The position numbers and the translations under genes were made by a program. 47,636 nt of DNA from Nostoc sp. T09 (lineage in GTDB: Bacteria > Cyanobacteriota > Cyanobacteriia > Cyanobacteriales > Nostocaceae): assembly GCF_002154695.1 (NCBI RefSeq), contig NZ_MTAV01000192.1, forward strand, positions 1-47,636. The letters run 5' to 3'. The notes below the pieces were generated by a model, which had not been told where the DNA came from, made no database searches, and saw only the letters and a program-made list of their open reading frames with translations. Of the stretch, positions 8,323 through 17,194 are shown in pieces (within the stretch, counting starts at the first letter, position 1; every line of letters starts with the position of its first letter).

Positions 8323-9753
8323 CTAAATCTTCTCTTGTCGCTGTTTGAGTTTCAGCATGATTTCGGCGTGCATTTCACGGGTAATTGGGTAAAAGTACGT
8401 TAAAAATAAACCAGCTATTAAACAAATAGTAGGTAAGGGGCCGACTGCAAGGCGGATAGCTAGTAATGCTGATTCCGGTTGTGTAGGTAGTCCCGTTTGA
8501 CCAGCTACAGCTTCTTTAAAACCATATGCTTGTAAGGCATTTCCTACCAAAAACAGCCCAAAAGCTAAACCAAATTTTTGCAGTAACACCATAAAGCCAT
8601 AAAAAACTCCCTCGCGGCGTTGTCCGGTTTGGAGTTCATCTAATTCAATTACATCTGGAATCATTGACCAGGGAACTAGATAAGCTGTAGACACACCAAA
8701 ACCTGCCATTACTGCCATCAAATACATTAAACCTATTTGACCAGGTTGTAAGAAATAGAGTCCGGCTGCTGCTATGATCCAGAGACTCATTCCCAGAAAA
8801 TAAACAACTTTTTTACCAACTTTTTTACTTAAATTACTCCAAAAAAATAGCATTACCAGGGCTGTTCCTTGGACTGCAATCATGACTGTAGGTACGTCCG
8901 CTTCTTGCAGGCGCATACAGTAAACTACAAAATAAGGAATAATGCTGGCTGTAATCTGTACACCTAACCAAGAACAAAGATATATACCAATAACAAATAG
9001 AAAAGGTCGATTGGTAAAGACAATTTTTAGTTGTTCGATGAAGGGGATAGATGGAGGTTCTTCTAGTTGAATGCGTTTAGCCTCGAATGCCAAAACGCGA
9101 TCGCGTGTGCCGTAAACGCACCAATACAACCCCAATACCGAAATTACAGTACAGACTGCGGCTAATACTAAATATTGTTGCGAGCGATCGCTAATTAGAG
9201 AAAAGACTATTTTGGACAAAATCAACGATAGAATACTACCACCGATGGAAAAGGTAAAGCGAAAGCTGTTGAGGCTGGTACGTTCGTCATAATCTTGGGT
9301 GAGTTCTGGTGTCATTGCCGTATAAGGCAAATTGACAACAGTGTAAAACACCTGAGACACCACTCCAATCGCTACGTAATACCAGAACAAACCCCAAACA
9401 CTAAACGGCGGTACAATCCACTGCAAGAAAAAGAAAACTCCAAAGGGAATCGCGCCATACAATAGCCAAGGAAGACGACGGCCCCAGCGCCGAGATTTGG
9501 TTTTATCAGTCAGAAACCCCACAAACGGATCGTTGATTGCATCCCAGATTTTGCCAATAATCAAAACGCTGCCAGCCAAACCCGCCGGGATACCAGCGAC
9601 ATTCGTAAAGAAAACCAGCAGGAAGAATATCGAAATATTGGCAGTAATCGCTGGGCCTAAATCTCCTGCGCCATAGGCCAGTTTAGTTTTAAATTGCAGT
9701 TTTTCAGTTTGAGGAGTGTCACCAGCAGAGCCATCAGCGGCAGAATCATTCAT
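8323..9753 (-). CDS. GPH-family sugar:cation symporter (MFS)
   Basis: A 476-residue membrane protein with about 12 hydrophobic segments. The N-terminal half contains KLAYGAGDLG, INDPFVGFLTDKTKSRRWGRR and TVVNLPYTAMTPELT, which are hallmarks of the glycoside-pentoside-hexuronide:cation symporter family (MelB type). The INDPxxGxxxD segment includes the aspartates that bind the coupling cation. The loop GFGVSTAYLVPWSMIPDVIELDELQTGQRREG of the second half is also typical. It acts in the cytoplasmic membrane, but the sugar cannot be assigned from sequence. It is convergent with the DoxX-like gene and divergent from the phosphoribosyltransferase gene, so it is probably its own unit. No strong ribosome binding site precedes the start. 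Confidence 0.85.
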   Translation of the reverse strand: MNDSAADGSAGDTPQTEKLQFKTKLAYGAGDLGPAITANISIFFLLVFFTNVAGIPAGLAGSVLIIGKIWDAINDPFVGFLTDKTKSRRWGRRLPWLLYGAIPFGVFFFLQWIVPPFSVWGLFWYYVAIGVVSQVFYTVVNLPYTAMTPELTQDYDERTSLNSFRFTFSIGGSILSLILSKIVFSLISDRSQQYLVLAAVCTVISVLGLYWCVYGTRDRVLAFEAKRIQLEEPPSIPFIEQLKIVFTNRPFLFVIGIYLCSWLGVQITASIIPYFVVYCMRLQEADVPTVMIAVQGTALVMLFFWSNLSKKVGKKVVYFLGMSLWIIAAAGLYFLQPGQIGLMYLMAVMAGFGVSTAYLVPWSMIPDVIELDELQTGQRREGVFYGFMVLLQKFGLAFGLFLVGNALQAYGFKEAVAGQTGLPTQPESALLAIRLAVGPLPTICLIAGLFLTYFYPITREMHAEIMLKLKQRQEKI

Positions 9754-9824
9754 AATATCTTGCGCTCATATTAAAATAGAAAGTTTGCATTTGCCTTCAG
9801 TATTAGCTAAAAATTACTTCCCTT

Positions 9825-10343
9825 ATGCCAGACCTTTACGTTTCTTGGTCAGATTATCACCAAAAAATTGAACAACTGGCTGCTCAGATTTATCAATCGG
9901 GTTGGGAATTCAACCAGATTGTCTGTCTTGCCAGAGGCGGACTGAGAGTTGGAGATATTCTTTCCCGTATATACCAGCAACCGCTGGCAATTTTAGCAAC
10001 ATCATCTTACAGTGGTCCAGGCAAGCAAGAAAGGGGTTCGTTAACCTTTTCTCGGCATTTAACAATGACCGCTGAAAGTTTAGGTTCGCGGATTCTTTTA
10101 GTAGATGACCTTGTAGACTCTGGAGTCACACTCAAAGAGACTATTCCTTGGTTACAACAAAATCCTGAGTTTGCGATCGCAGAAATTCGCACTGCTGTAA
10201 TTTGGTATAAAGCTTGTTCTGTTATAGAACCCGATTACTATGTTGACTACCTGTCCGATAACCCCTGGATTCACCAACCTTTTGAACCCTATGAATATAT
10301 GAACCCTGCTGAACTAGCAGCAAAGGTGAGCCAACTTTGTTAA
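9825..10343 (+). CDS. Gpt-like phosphoribosyltransferase
   Basis: A 172-residue type I phosphoribosyltransferase. The PRPP-binding loop is RILLVDDLVDSGVTL at about 90-104, with the two acidic residues and the small-residue turn expected. The early IVCLARGGLRVGDILSR matches the AVSRGGLVPGALLAR segment of xanthine-guanine phosphoribosyltransferases, and YYVDYLSDNPWIHQPFE matches their C-terminal DxWIxQPW hood motif. It probably salvages a purine base using PRPP in the cytoplasm; which base is not decided. It is a single gene, divergent from the symporter and convergent with the Uma2 gene 27 bp away. Confidence 0.82.
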   Translation: MPDLYVSWSDYHQKIEQLAAQIYQSGWEFNQIVCLARGGLRVGDILSRIYQQPLAILATSSYSGPGKQERGSLTFSRHLTMTAESLGSRILLVDDLVDSGVTLKETIPWLQQNPEFAIAEIRTAVIWYKACSVIEPDYYVDYLSDNPWIHQPFEPYEYMNPAELAAKVSQLC

Positions 10344-10370
10344 TCGGGTAATGAAGAGTTTTTTGTATCT

Positions 10371-11177
10371 TTATGATAAATCCTCTGGATTTTCTCCTAA
10401 TTCCCTCAAACGTGCAGCTAAACGTTCAGCCCGTTGGCGTTCCACATCTGCCCGTTGGCGTTCCACATCTGCCCGTTGAGATTCTGCTTCTGCCCGTTGG
10501 CGTTCGGCTTCTGCCCGTTGGCGTTCGGCTTCTTCTGGTAAGAAAACTAAATTTCCTTCGCGGTCATAGAATCGTAGCCAAAGGGCAGTTTCTCGGTCTA
10601 TAGTTCCTTCCCAAGTTCCCAACCACAATTCTAAGGTTTCGCACCATAACCAACCTTGCTCATTAGCAACTAAAGGCTGATAGCGAAAATTGGCATCCAA
10701 CCGCCATCCTTGCAAGGAGTTAGAGTCAAAGGGGTCAAAAACGAAATAGTCTCTAGTTCTAAAAACTCCTTCATAGAGATTTTTTTTCTCGCCTATATCT
10801 ACATTTTTTGTTGAGGGGGACATCAATTCGACAATTACATCAGGATACCGTCCGTCTTCATCCCATACAACCCAACCTTGCCGAGAAGCAGTTCCTTCGA
10901 CATTGAGAACTACAAAAAAATCCGGCCCCTTGAAATCTCGATTCCGCGCCTGTGTACGACTATAGTAAACAAACATATTACCGCCGACAAAGTAATCATT
11001 GCGGTCTGCCCAAGCTTGTTGCAACGACCGAATTAAAACATTCATCCCAATGCGGTGGCGATTACTTTCCAAGGGTTCTCCGTCATCAAATATTAAATCT
11101 GTTGGTGGTGGGGTAGGTTCCCAGTCTGGGACAGGCGGTGCTGGGAAACTCTGGTTTGGAGTAATATTAGTTGACAT
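10371..11177 (-). CDS. Uma2 family (DUF820) nuclease-like protein with heptad tail
   Basis: A 268-residue member of the Uma2 family, a restriction-endonuclease-like fold greatly expanded in cyanobacteria and of unknown role. The core carries GPDFFVVLNV, a PDVIVELMSPST acidic motif and a downstream lysine in DIGEKKNLYEG, in the order expected for a PD-(D/E)xK site. The last 60 residues are a run of seven-residue units of ERQRAEA and ERQRADV type, a strongly charged coiled coil encoded by a 21-bp tandem repeat. The start is placed at MSTNITPNQ because AGG lies eight bases upstream; the frame is open 31 codons further up to 11270. Its start side faces the CRISPR leader. Confidence 0.83.
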   Translation of the reverse strand: MSTNITPNQSFPAPPVPDWEPTPPPTDLIFDDGEPLESNRHRIGMNVLIRSLQQAWADRNDYFVGGNMFVYYSRTQARNRDFKGPDFFVVLNVEGTASRQGWVVWDEDGRYPDVIVELMSPSTKNVDIGEKKNLYEGVFRTRDYFVFDPFDSNSLQGWRLDANFRYQPLVANEQGWLWCETLELWLGTWEGTIDRETALWLRFYDREGNLVFLPEEAERQRAEAERQRAEAESQRADVERQRADVERQRAERLAARLRELGENPEDLS

Positions 11178-11270
11178 AGCATAACCTGATACATTTACGC
11201 GATATTTTTCATCTGTCCTTTTTCCTTTAAGTCTGGCGTCAACCAGTAGGTGTTTAAAAACAAGAGTCAA

Positions 11271-11485
11271 ATTTTGCGCCCCAAAAGCTTACCACCTCTG
11301 GTTTTGAACCCTTTTACGCCTGTTTTGAGGTTGACGCAAACTCCCTAATCTTTTCTACACAAGCTTTTGAGCTTATTTTACTCATGTCATCCTTGACAAC
11401 TCAATGCCCCAAAAGTTATTTTGATTGGAGGTTGACGAAACTGTACCTTGAAAACCAAATATATCAATGCTTTCAAGTCTTGGCG
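11271..11485 (+). promoter_or_regulatory. probable CRISPR leader
   Basis: This AT-rich stretch lies next to the conserved end of the array, opposite the degenerate repeat, so it is the probable leader. It contains two copies of a motif, GAGGTTGACGCAAACT at 11327-11342 and GAGGTTGACGAAACT at 11428-11442, each preceded by GCCCCAAAAG. The transcription start is not evident. Confidence 0.55.
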
Positions 11486-12391
11486 GTTCCAATTAACTAA
11501 AATCCCTATCAGGGATTGAAACCGCGACTAATAAGGGTTGCGGATTTTTCCTCTAACGTTCCAATTAACTAAAATCCCTATCAGGGATTGAAACACAAGG
11601 TAGTAACCGCCACTAGTAACACCGTAGTAAGTTCCAATTAACTAAAATCCCTATCAGGGATTGAAACTACTCTGCGGTGTCCTCCCCATTGCGCTAGCTC
11701 ACGTTCCAATTAACTAAAATCCCTATCAGGGATTGAAACTTTGAGGTAGGGCGATTGCGGATCTGTGGTGGAGAGGCGAGTTCCAATTAACTAAAATCCC
11801 TATCAGGGATTGAAACGCCTATAAACTACTGGCTCATTATTGAAAAATGGTTCCAATTAACTAAAATCCCTATCAGGGATTGAAACTTGAGGTAAGTTAC
11901 ACATACATAATTTTGTGGTGCTTTATGTTCCAATTAACTAAAATCCCTATCAGGGATTGAAACCCAGCCGTAGTTTCTGCGTCGGAGCTAAGAGAAGAGT
12001 TCCAATTAACTAAAATCCCTATCAGGGATTGAAACTCGAAACACAACTGAACACCTGACTTAATGAAACAGTTCCAATTAACTAAAATCCCTATCAGGGA
12101 TTGAAACTCATTCTATCTATACATTTCTTTTCTGTATATTACGTTCCAATTAACTAAAATCCCTATCAGGGATTGAAACAGGATGGCAGCAATTGCTTAT
12201 GCTTACAATCAAAGTTCCAATTAACTAAAATCCCTATCAGGGATTGAAACGCATATGCGGTAACGGTTCCGCTTCCATAAGTAGAAGTTCCAATTAACTA
12301 AAATCCCTATCAGGGATTGAAACCAGGCGGATTGGCAACACCAGCTAACTTTTTGTTCCAATTAACTAAAATCCCTATTATGCATTGAAAC
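11486..12391 (+). CRISPR. CRISPR array, 13 repeats and 12 spacers
   Basis: Thirteen 37-bp repeats begin GTTCCAATTAACTAAAATCC and end CAGGGATTGAAAC. They start at 11486, 11558, 11631, 11703, 11780, 11850, 11927, 11999, 12071, 12143, 12214, 12287 and 12355. Twelve repeats look identical; the last (12355-12391) has three substitutions in the second arm of the central palindrome, which marks the leader-distal end. Spacers are 31-40 bp and all differ. Repeat length and the ATTGAAAC 3-prime end are typical of cyanobacterial type I-D or III arrays, with transcription left to right. No cas gene is in the window, and no spacer was noticed to match elsewhere in it. Confidence 0.97.
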
Positions 12392-12670
12392 TTAGAGGCG
12401 AGCTATAGAGCAATTGCAATTAATTAAATTGCACAAGTCCTGATATTTATCGGTGCGTTAAGCGTTGCTATAACGCACCCTACTGGCGTGGCAAACCTAA
12501 ATTGGTACAAGAGAAAAGTTGATTTTATCGGCGTTTATTAGCGTACATCGGCGGTTAATTTCATCTAAGCTAATGCACTACTTTAGCGGTGTCATGCTAT
12601 TACAATTTAAGCTTTACTTTGTCAATCGTCTCTAATTCTCTTTTCCCTGTTCCCTGTTCTCTCAGCTTTG
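12392..12670. other. intergenic region between CRISPR array and AEC transporter
   Basis: No gene was seen. It holds an inverted repeat at 12452-12479 (GGTGCGTTA/TAACGCACC, a dispersed cyanobacterial motif) and a short STRR-like run TTCCCTG TTCCCTG TTCTCTC at about 12652-12663 next to the transporter stop codon. Confidence 0.5.
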
Positions 12671-13588
12671 TTAAAACAGCCATAGCCAAATTGGTAATGT
12701 AACAAGTAACACTACCGCCCCTGCTGCCAAGGCGGTTACAGCTAAGTCGCGATCGAGATTGAAAGTTTCGGCAATTACTAAGGTGGCAAACGCTGGTGGC
12801 ATTGCCATTTGAAGCACAATTACTTGGGCTGCTGAACCAGTCACACCAAAAAGCGGTAAGGTACTGCCAAGAACTAAGGGAACTACCAGCATTTTAATTG
12901 CCAAGCTCATCCCTGCTTGTGGTAAGCTGCTCCAAGACTTTAACTGCGACAGTCGCATCCCAATTAATACTAGGGATAAAGCAACGGCAATCCAAGCCAA
13001 TTTATCCAAATAAAATTCAACTATATTAGGGATTTTCACCTGTCGAAACAGTAAGCCAAAACCAAAACTCCACAGGACAGGATTAATTACTATAACTTTA
13101 AAAATCTGCCAATAATCACTCACATTACGGCCGAAATTAGCTGCTAGTGCTACTCCTAAGCCGTAAGCGCCAAAGAGTGTACCTAATAAATCGTAGAATA
13201 AAGCCCAAGCAAAGTATTTTTGTCCTACCATCGCTAGGATAATAGGAAAGCCAAGAGAACCAGTATTACCCACCATTGCCGCTAAGAGCAAACTACCTTG
13301 TGTTGGTTTGCGGGGCATGGTTTTAGTGAAGTAAGTTTGCCCTTTAATTGCTAACCAAGCCAACAAAGCCCCTAAAAAAATGGCAAGATAAGCGATCGCA
13401 GGTGCAATCCAAATCTGCGCTGAAAGGTCGGCTTGATATAAAAAACCTACTATGCTTATCGGGCCTCCCACGTAGAAGAGGAACTGTCCCAAACGAAAGG
13501 GAACCGTGTCTGGTAGCTTACGTCCAAGGATGAATCCTATGAGGACTAGTCCCCCTAGCTTGACGTATAGTTCTAAAAGATTTGTCAA
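12671..13588 (-). CDS. AEC family transporter (auxin efflux carrier type)
   Basis: A 305-residue membrane protein with about ten hydrophobic helices in two halves separated by a short polar loop. The crossing segments AMVGNTGSLGFPIILAMVG and MAMPPAFATLVIAETF contain the conserved Asn/Gly/Pro of the auxin-efflux-carrier fold, here in a bacterial AEC permease. Such proteins export or import organic acids or related anions, but the substrate cannot be predicted. The start codon is TTG at 13588, supported by AGG seven bases upstream. It is divergent from the M15 carboxypeptidase gene with about 100 bp between them, which must hold both promoters. Confidence 0.82.
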   Translation of the reverse strand: MTNLLELYVKLGGLVLIGFILGRKLPDTVPFRLGQFLFYVGGPISIVGFLYQADLSAQIWIAPAIAYLAIFLGALLAWLAIKGQTYFTKTMPRKPTQGSLLLAAMVGNTGSLGFPIILAMVGQKYFAWALFYDLLGTLFGAYGLGVALAANFGRNVSDYWQIFKVIVINPVLWSFGFGLLFRQVKIPNIVEFYLDKLAWIAVALSLVLIGMRLSQLKSWSSLPQAGMSLAIKMLVVPLVLGSTLPLFGVTGSAAQVIVLQMAMPPAFATLVIAETFNLDRDLAVTALAAGAVVLLVTLPIWLWLF

Positions 13589-13688
13589 GATTACACCTAA
13601 CAGAACAGAGTAAAATGCTACCGCTTGCGTTTATTTTTTTCCAGTCTACAATCTGTTATGGCTATTGAAAAAAAGCAGGAGTGAATTC

Positions 13689-14519
13689 TTGAATAAGGCT
13701 GGGTTTTCTGGAGAACCGCAAGACTCATCGGCTGCTTCTGGTGATGATATTCCAGCAGCTTTACGCGATACTCCCGATGCAAAACCTAAGGTGCGCTTGC
13801 AACCTGTAGTTTTGCTGACCGGTGGAGTATTGGCATTTGTCCTGCTTGCTATTAGTAGTGGCTTTTTGTTTTTTATTGTTTCACCTAAAAAAACTGCTGA
13901 TTCTCAACCTTCACCAACTATTTCCCCAACACAAACACCAACTTCTGATAGTTCTGCAACCACGCAAACTAACAACAGCGATACTGTATTGGGACATTTA
14001 GCGTATGCAGAAGCGCCAGAATCTGAGCTAGCAGTAGTTTCTCCAAGAGTGCGAATCAGAATGCGAAAAGCTGCTGCTGAAAAATTTCAAGAGATGGCAA
14101 AAGCAGCACGCAGAGCAGGTGTAATTTTAGTACCAATTTCTGGGTTTCGTTCAGTCAAAGAGCAGGAGCAGTTATTTTTCGGTGTAGGTGCGCAGCGCAA
14201 TCAAACTCCAGCACAAAGGGCGGCTCTGAGTGCGCCTCCCGGTCATAGCGAACATCACACAGGCTATGCTGTGGATGTGGGTGACGGAGCAGTACCAGCA
14301 ACTAATCTCCAAGCCAACTTTGACAATACCAAAGCTTATCAGTGGCTACAAGCAAATGCTGCCCGTTTTAGTTTTGAGATGTCTTTTCCTAAAGATAATG
14401 CTCAAGGTGTCAGTTATGAACCTTGGCACTGGCGTTTTGTAGGCGATCGCGATAGCTTGGAAACTTTCTACAAAGCCAAAAATTTAAAACCTACTCCTAC
14501 ACCACAATCAACGCCCTAG
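13689..14519 (+). CDS. membrane-anchored M15 D,D-carboxypeptidase (VanY/LdcB type)
   Basis: A peptidoglycan carboxypeptidase of peptidase family M15. One membrane helix (about residues 41-64) is followed by a Ser/Thr/Pro linker and the catalytic domain outside the membrane. The zinc motif SEHHTGYAVD supplies His and Asp, and YEPWHWRF supplies the catalytic Glu and third zinc His. These enzymes trim the terminal residue of stem peptides. The start is taken as TTG 13689 because AGGAG (13677-13681) lies seven bases upstream; another TTG at 13665 is in frame but has no ribosome binding site. An eight-codon open frame (ATG 13658 to TGA 13684) overlaps that ribosome binding site, so translational coupling is conceivable. 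The gene is divergent from the AEC transporter. Confidence 0.87.
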   Translation: MNKAGFSGEPQDSSAASGDDIPAALRDTPDAKPKVRLQPVVLLTGGVLAFVLLAISSGFLFFIVSPKKTADSQPSPTISPTQTPTSDSSATTQTNNSDTVLGHLAYAEAPESELAVVSPRVRIRMRKAAAEKFQEMAKAARRAGVILVPISGFRSVKEQEQLFFGVGAQRNQTPAQRAALSAPPGHSEHHTGYAVDVGDGAVPATNLQANFDNTKAYQWLQANAARFSFEMSFPKDNAQGVSYEPWHWRFVGDRDSLETFYKAKNLKPTPTPQSTP

Positions 14520-15477
14520 TACCGCTGCCGAGTAAGTCAAAACTCATCCTACCCTGCGGGAACGACTTCGTCGAACAACTACGCTCAGGGTAAAAAAGTC
14601 AAAAGTCAAAATGATTGTATTCCGGGCTTTTACACCATTTGAAATGGTATGTTTATTTACGCCAAGCTGTACTAGTACTGCTGGTTTGGCATTTAAACAA
14701 GATTGTTGTAAGGATATTGCCAAAATTCATCATCAAAATAAATACAGAGTAAAAAATATGCTTTTTACTCTGTGTTCACCTATGTATCTGCACCCTAAAT
14801 ACTCGTGATGCCCTTTGCTTTATACGTAATAATTTAGATTTATTTATCAACGCTCTCATCTGCCTTACGGCTGGTTTCAGTATATATAAGCTTGCATTAA
14901 GATTCTATCTTTTTACAGTGGCTAAAACTGAGTAATAATCCCCAATTTTTCAAGAAAACTTTAGCACAAAGATAAAACTTCAACTTGTAGAATTTAATAC
15001 TTTATCTAAATTTGATATATATTCATTTTAGTAACAATCTAACGATAGATTTGTGTTTATTTTCTCTGAATAACTTTTAAATTAAAACGCAAATACTTTA
15101 CTGTATAAGCACTTTGAGTTAAAACTCCTTCTAAGTTCATATAGAGACTAAATAGCTTGAATAGGATAAATTACTTAGAAGCGATCGCGCTCATAAAACA
15201 GCAATTTTGGCGTTAGTAAACTGTTAAGCAGAAGCAGAGAACAGAAATCTTGTCCTTTCTTTGCTTTTGAACTCTCTATGGATGCGATCGCCCAAAATTA
15301 TATTGAGATTAATCTAAAATTTGGCAATACTAGTATCTTTAACTACCTATAAATAAATGACTGCTATTCAGTGTTAACTCGCATAAAATTTCTTTCTTAA
15401 GGTAGTAGAAACTCATCAGCATGGTTACCAAGATAATAAAACGCACTAAATATATCTAACGAGCCTGAGAGGAGGCA
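14520..15477. other. long intergenic region without a convincing gene
   Basis: About 950 bp of AT-rich sequence. Near 14545-14592 is a dispersed palindromic repeat with TACCCTG/CAGGGTA ends. A 65-codon open frame (14611-14808) has no ribosome binding site and no recognisable content. A perfect hairpin lies at 14745-14772, and one HIP1 site follows near 15181. The last part should hold the promoter of the DUF1772 gene. Confidence 0.5.
14745..14772. terminator. perfect 11-bp hairpin, terminator-like
   Basis: CAGAGTAAAAA (14745-14755) pairs exactly with TTTTTACTCTG (14762-14772) across a six-base loop. The stem is A/T-rich at its loop end and no T-run follows it on the plus strand. It lies 226 bp after the M15 gene, so it may be a weak terminator or part of a repeat element. 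Confidence 0.35.
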
Positions 15478-15480
15478 ATG

Positions 15481-16005
15481 ATGGCTCTATTGATATTCCG
15501 GTTCGTCACACTGATCCTTGTTGCCCTGAGCATGGGAATAGCGTTCTGCCATACATTAGAATTGCCTGCCAAAATGCAATACGACGGGGCGTTGTACGTC
15601 AGAATCCAAAATTCGCTGTATGTAGCCTTTGGACCGCCTAATATTGGTGCATTGATCGAGGTTGGGGCGATACTGGCCGCGATCGCCTTAACAATTCTGG
15701 TTCGTAAACGGCGACCAGCTTTCCCATTCACATTGGCAGGTACAATCTTTCTGCTGCTTGCTTTCCCTGTAGTCTTTTTTCTGTTCACTGAGCCTGCAAA
15801 TACTGTAATTAGGCAAGCGACACCGCAATCAGTACCAGCAAACTGGATGCAGCTACGTAGTCAATGGGAGTATTCTCATGCGGCGCGCTTTTGTCTGCAA
15901 TTGATTGGTTTTAGTTTGCTGCTACTTTCCGTTTTGCGAGAGACGCCAATAAATCATACTCGCGATCGCCTCACCTCTGAACAGATGCAGTTAACTAGAG
16001 AATAG
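15481..16005 (+). CDS. DUF1772 (anthrone oxygenase-like) membrane protein
   Basis: A 174-residue protein with four predicted membrane helices: near the N terminus, at about 55-75, 83-105 and 137-155. An amphipathic loop sits between helix 1 and 2 (ELPAKMQYDGALYVRIQ), and a conserved Trp/Arg segment (NWMQLRSQWEYSHAAR) precedes the last helix. This pattern fits the DUF1772 family, distantly related to fungal anthrone oxygenases; its function in cyanobacteria is unknown. Two adjacent ATG codons are available. The second (15481) is better spaced from the strong GGAGG at 15471-15475. The gene is convergent with the exported 135-residue protein gene, 14 bp apart. Confidence 0.75.
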   Translation: MALLIFRFVTLILVALSMGIAFCHTLELPAKMQYDGALYVRIQNSLYVAFGPPNIGALIEVGAILAAIALTILVRKRRPAFPFTLAGTIFLLLAFPVVFFLFTEPANTVIRQATPQSVPANWMQLRSQWEYSHAARFCLQLIGFSLLLLSVLRETPINHTRDRLTSEQMQLTRE

Positions 16006-16019
16006 GGAACCTGAAATAG

Positions 16020-16427
16020 TTAGCGATGATGTCGGAACCAATACCAACCAGAACCTTTGCGAGTTAGCCAAGAGTCCTCTAAATCAGGATTATCGATAGG
16101 GAAATCAGAAAATTGTGAGTCATCTTGCACACGAATTCTCACATTCCGGCAACTTCCCTCTATTTCAATCGTGACTGTCTCATTGTGATTGCCTTGGGCT
16201 GGTCGCAAGAGGCTATCTCTGATCATACGTCGATTTCTCTGTGCTTCCTGGCGATCGCTAGGAACACAACGCACTTTTACCAAAGAGTTATCATTGGGAT
16301 TATCCAGAAGATATGGCAAGATTTGAGAGTCACGAATTCTAGGAGTTTGGGCGCTGGCTAAAGATGTTACCGATAGCAACAGGATTGTACTCAGGGTAAT
16401 AATTCTTGCTCCAGGTGGGCTTTTCAT
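16020..16427 (-). CDS. small exported protein of unknown function
   Basis: A 135-residue protein with a clear signal peptide (hydrophobic core ITLSTILLLSVTSLASA, cleavage likely after ASA). The mature part is polar and has two cysteines (VRCVP and GSCRN) that could form a disulfide, and it ends in an aromatic, basic tail (SGWYWFRHHR). I do not recognise a family. The start is supported by AGGA about eight bases upstream. It lies 104 bp downstream of the next minus-strand gene, another exported protein, so the two could be co-transcribed. Confidence 0.68.
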   Translation of the reverse strand: MKSPPGARIITLSTILLLSVTSLASAQTPRIRDSQILPYLLDNPNDNSLVKVRCVPSDRQEAQRNRRMIRDSLLRPAQGNHNETVTIEIEGSCRNVRIRVQDDSQFSDFPIDNPDLEDSWLTRKGSGWYWFRHHR

Positions 16428-16531
16428 AATGTTTCCTGAGAAGTAAAGAAAGTAATTGCCAGGGCGCTAACCCCGGCGTCGAATTAATTTAAAAATTCAA
16501 ATTCAACTACTACTGTTAATCACTAAATAAT

Positions 16532-17188
16532 CTATTTGTTGTCTAGAAGTTGATTAACCTGTTGTCCCCGACGACCAGTTTTAATTTCGTAGCGGCGAGT
16601 GAGGTTGTCTTCGTAGTTCATATCTCTAGCAGCAGCAGAGTTAACAAAAGCATCGCAATTTTTACCTTGAACTACTGTGGAGGAACTACTGCTATTTTCT
16701 TCGTTGCGGTTATTGCGGATATCTTTAGAGTCACTATTATTTTGACTACCTTGGCTAGCACCGCTACCACTCACGCCAATACCTAAGAAGCTAACACCGC
16801 CTCCACCGCCATCATTATGGCTACGAGAAGAACTAGAACGAGTACTAGTAGAGGTTGCAAGCGCTAATTTGCTAGAACTGTTGCGGGTGTTGTTACCTAA
16901 ACCAACATCACTACACAAAGCGCGTGGGTCATTTGCTAAAGTTTTCGGGTCAACCCAAGATTGGTGATCTCCCAATCCTTGAATTTCAGTATTACCAACT
17001 GGATTGCTAGGTGCGCCAGGTGTCGGAGTTTTAGGAGTACCATTACCTACGGCTGCTCCAGGGGTGAGAATACCAGGTTTGAAAATGCCAGCAGGCTGTA
17101 CATCAAAAGGCGCTGCAAATGTTGGTAATGTGGAGGTCAAAAGTGCAGTAGCTGTTAGCAAAGAGCCAGTTAAGTGACGGAATTTCAT
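16532..17188 (-). CDS. exported low-complexity Ser/Asn/Gly-rich protein
   Basis: A 218-residue protein of unknown function. The signal peptide is MKFRHLTGSLLTATALLTS followed by an AFA-type cleavage context (TLPTFAA). The mature chain starts with a Pro/Gly-rich part, then long Ser/Asn/Gly-rich tracts (RSSSSRS, GGGGGVSFLG, SSSSSTV), and ends with a folded-looking charged tail containing TRRYEIKTGRRGQQVNQLL. It has two cysteines far apart. The start ATG 17188 is chosen because GAGGAG lies seven bases upstream; ATG two codons earlier and a GTG at 17242 are in frame. Low-complexity tracts suggest a flexible periplasmic or surface protein. Confidence 0.65.
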   Translation of the reverse strand: MKFRHLTGSLLTATALLTSTLPTFAAPFDVQPAGIFKPGILTPGAAVGNGTPKTPTPGAPSNPVGNTEIQGLGDHQSWVDPKTLANDPRALCSDVGLGNNTRNSSSKLALATSTSTRSSSSRSHNDGGGGGVSFLGIGVSGSGASQGSQNNSDSKDIRNNRNEENSSSSSTVVQGKNCDAFVNSAAARDMNYEDNLTRRYEIKTGRRGQQVNQLLDNK

Positions 17189-17194
17189 GGTCAT

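Noticed and set aside
10373-10603. Plus-strand frame with LPVGVPHL repeats
   Set aside because: It is the complement of the 21-bp repeats coding for the charged tail of the Uma2 protein.
14611-14808. 65-codon open frame on the plus strand
   Set aside because: No ribosome binding site, it crosses a hairpin, and its composition (many Cys, Phe, His) looks random.
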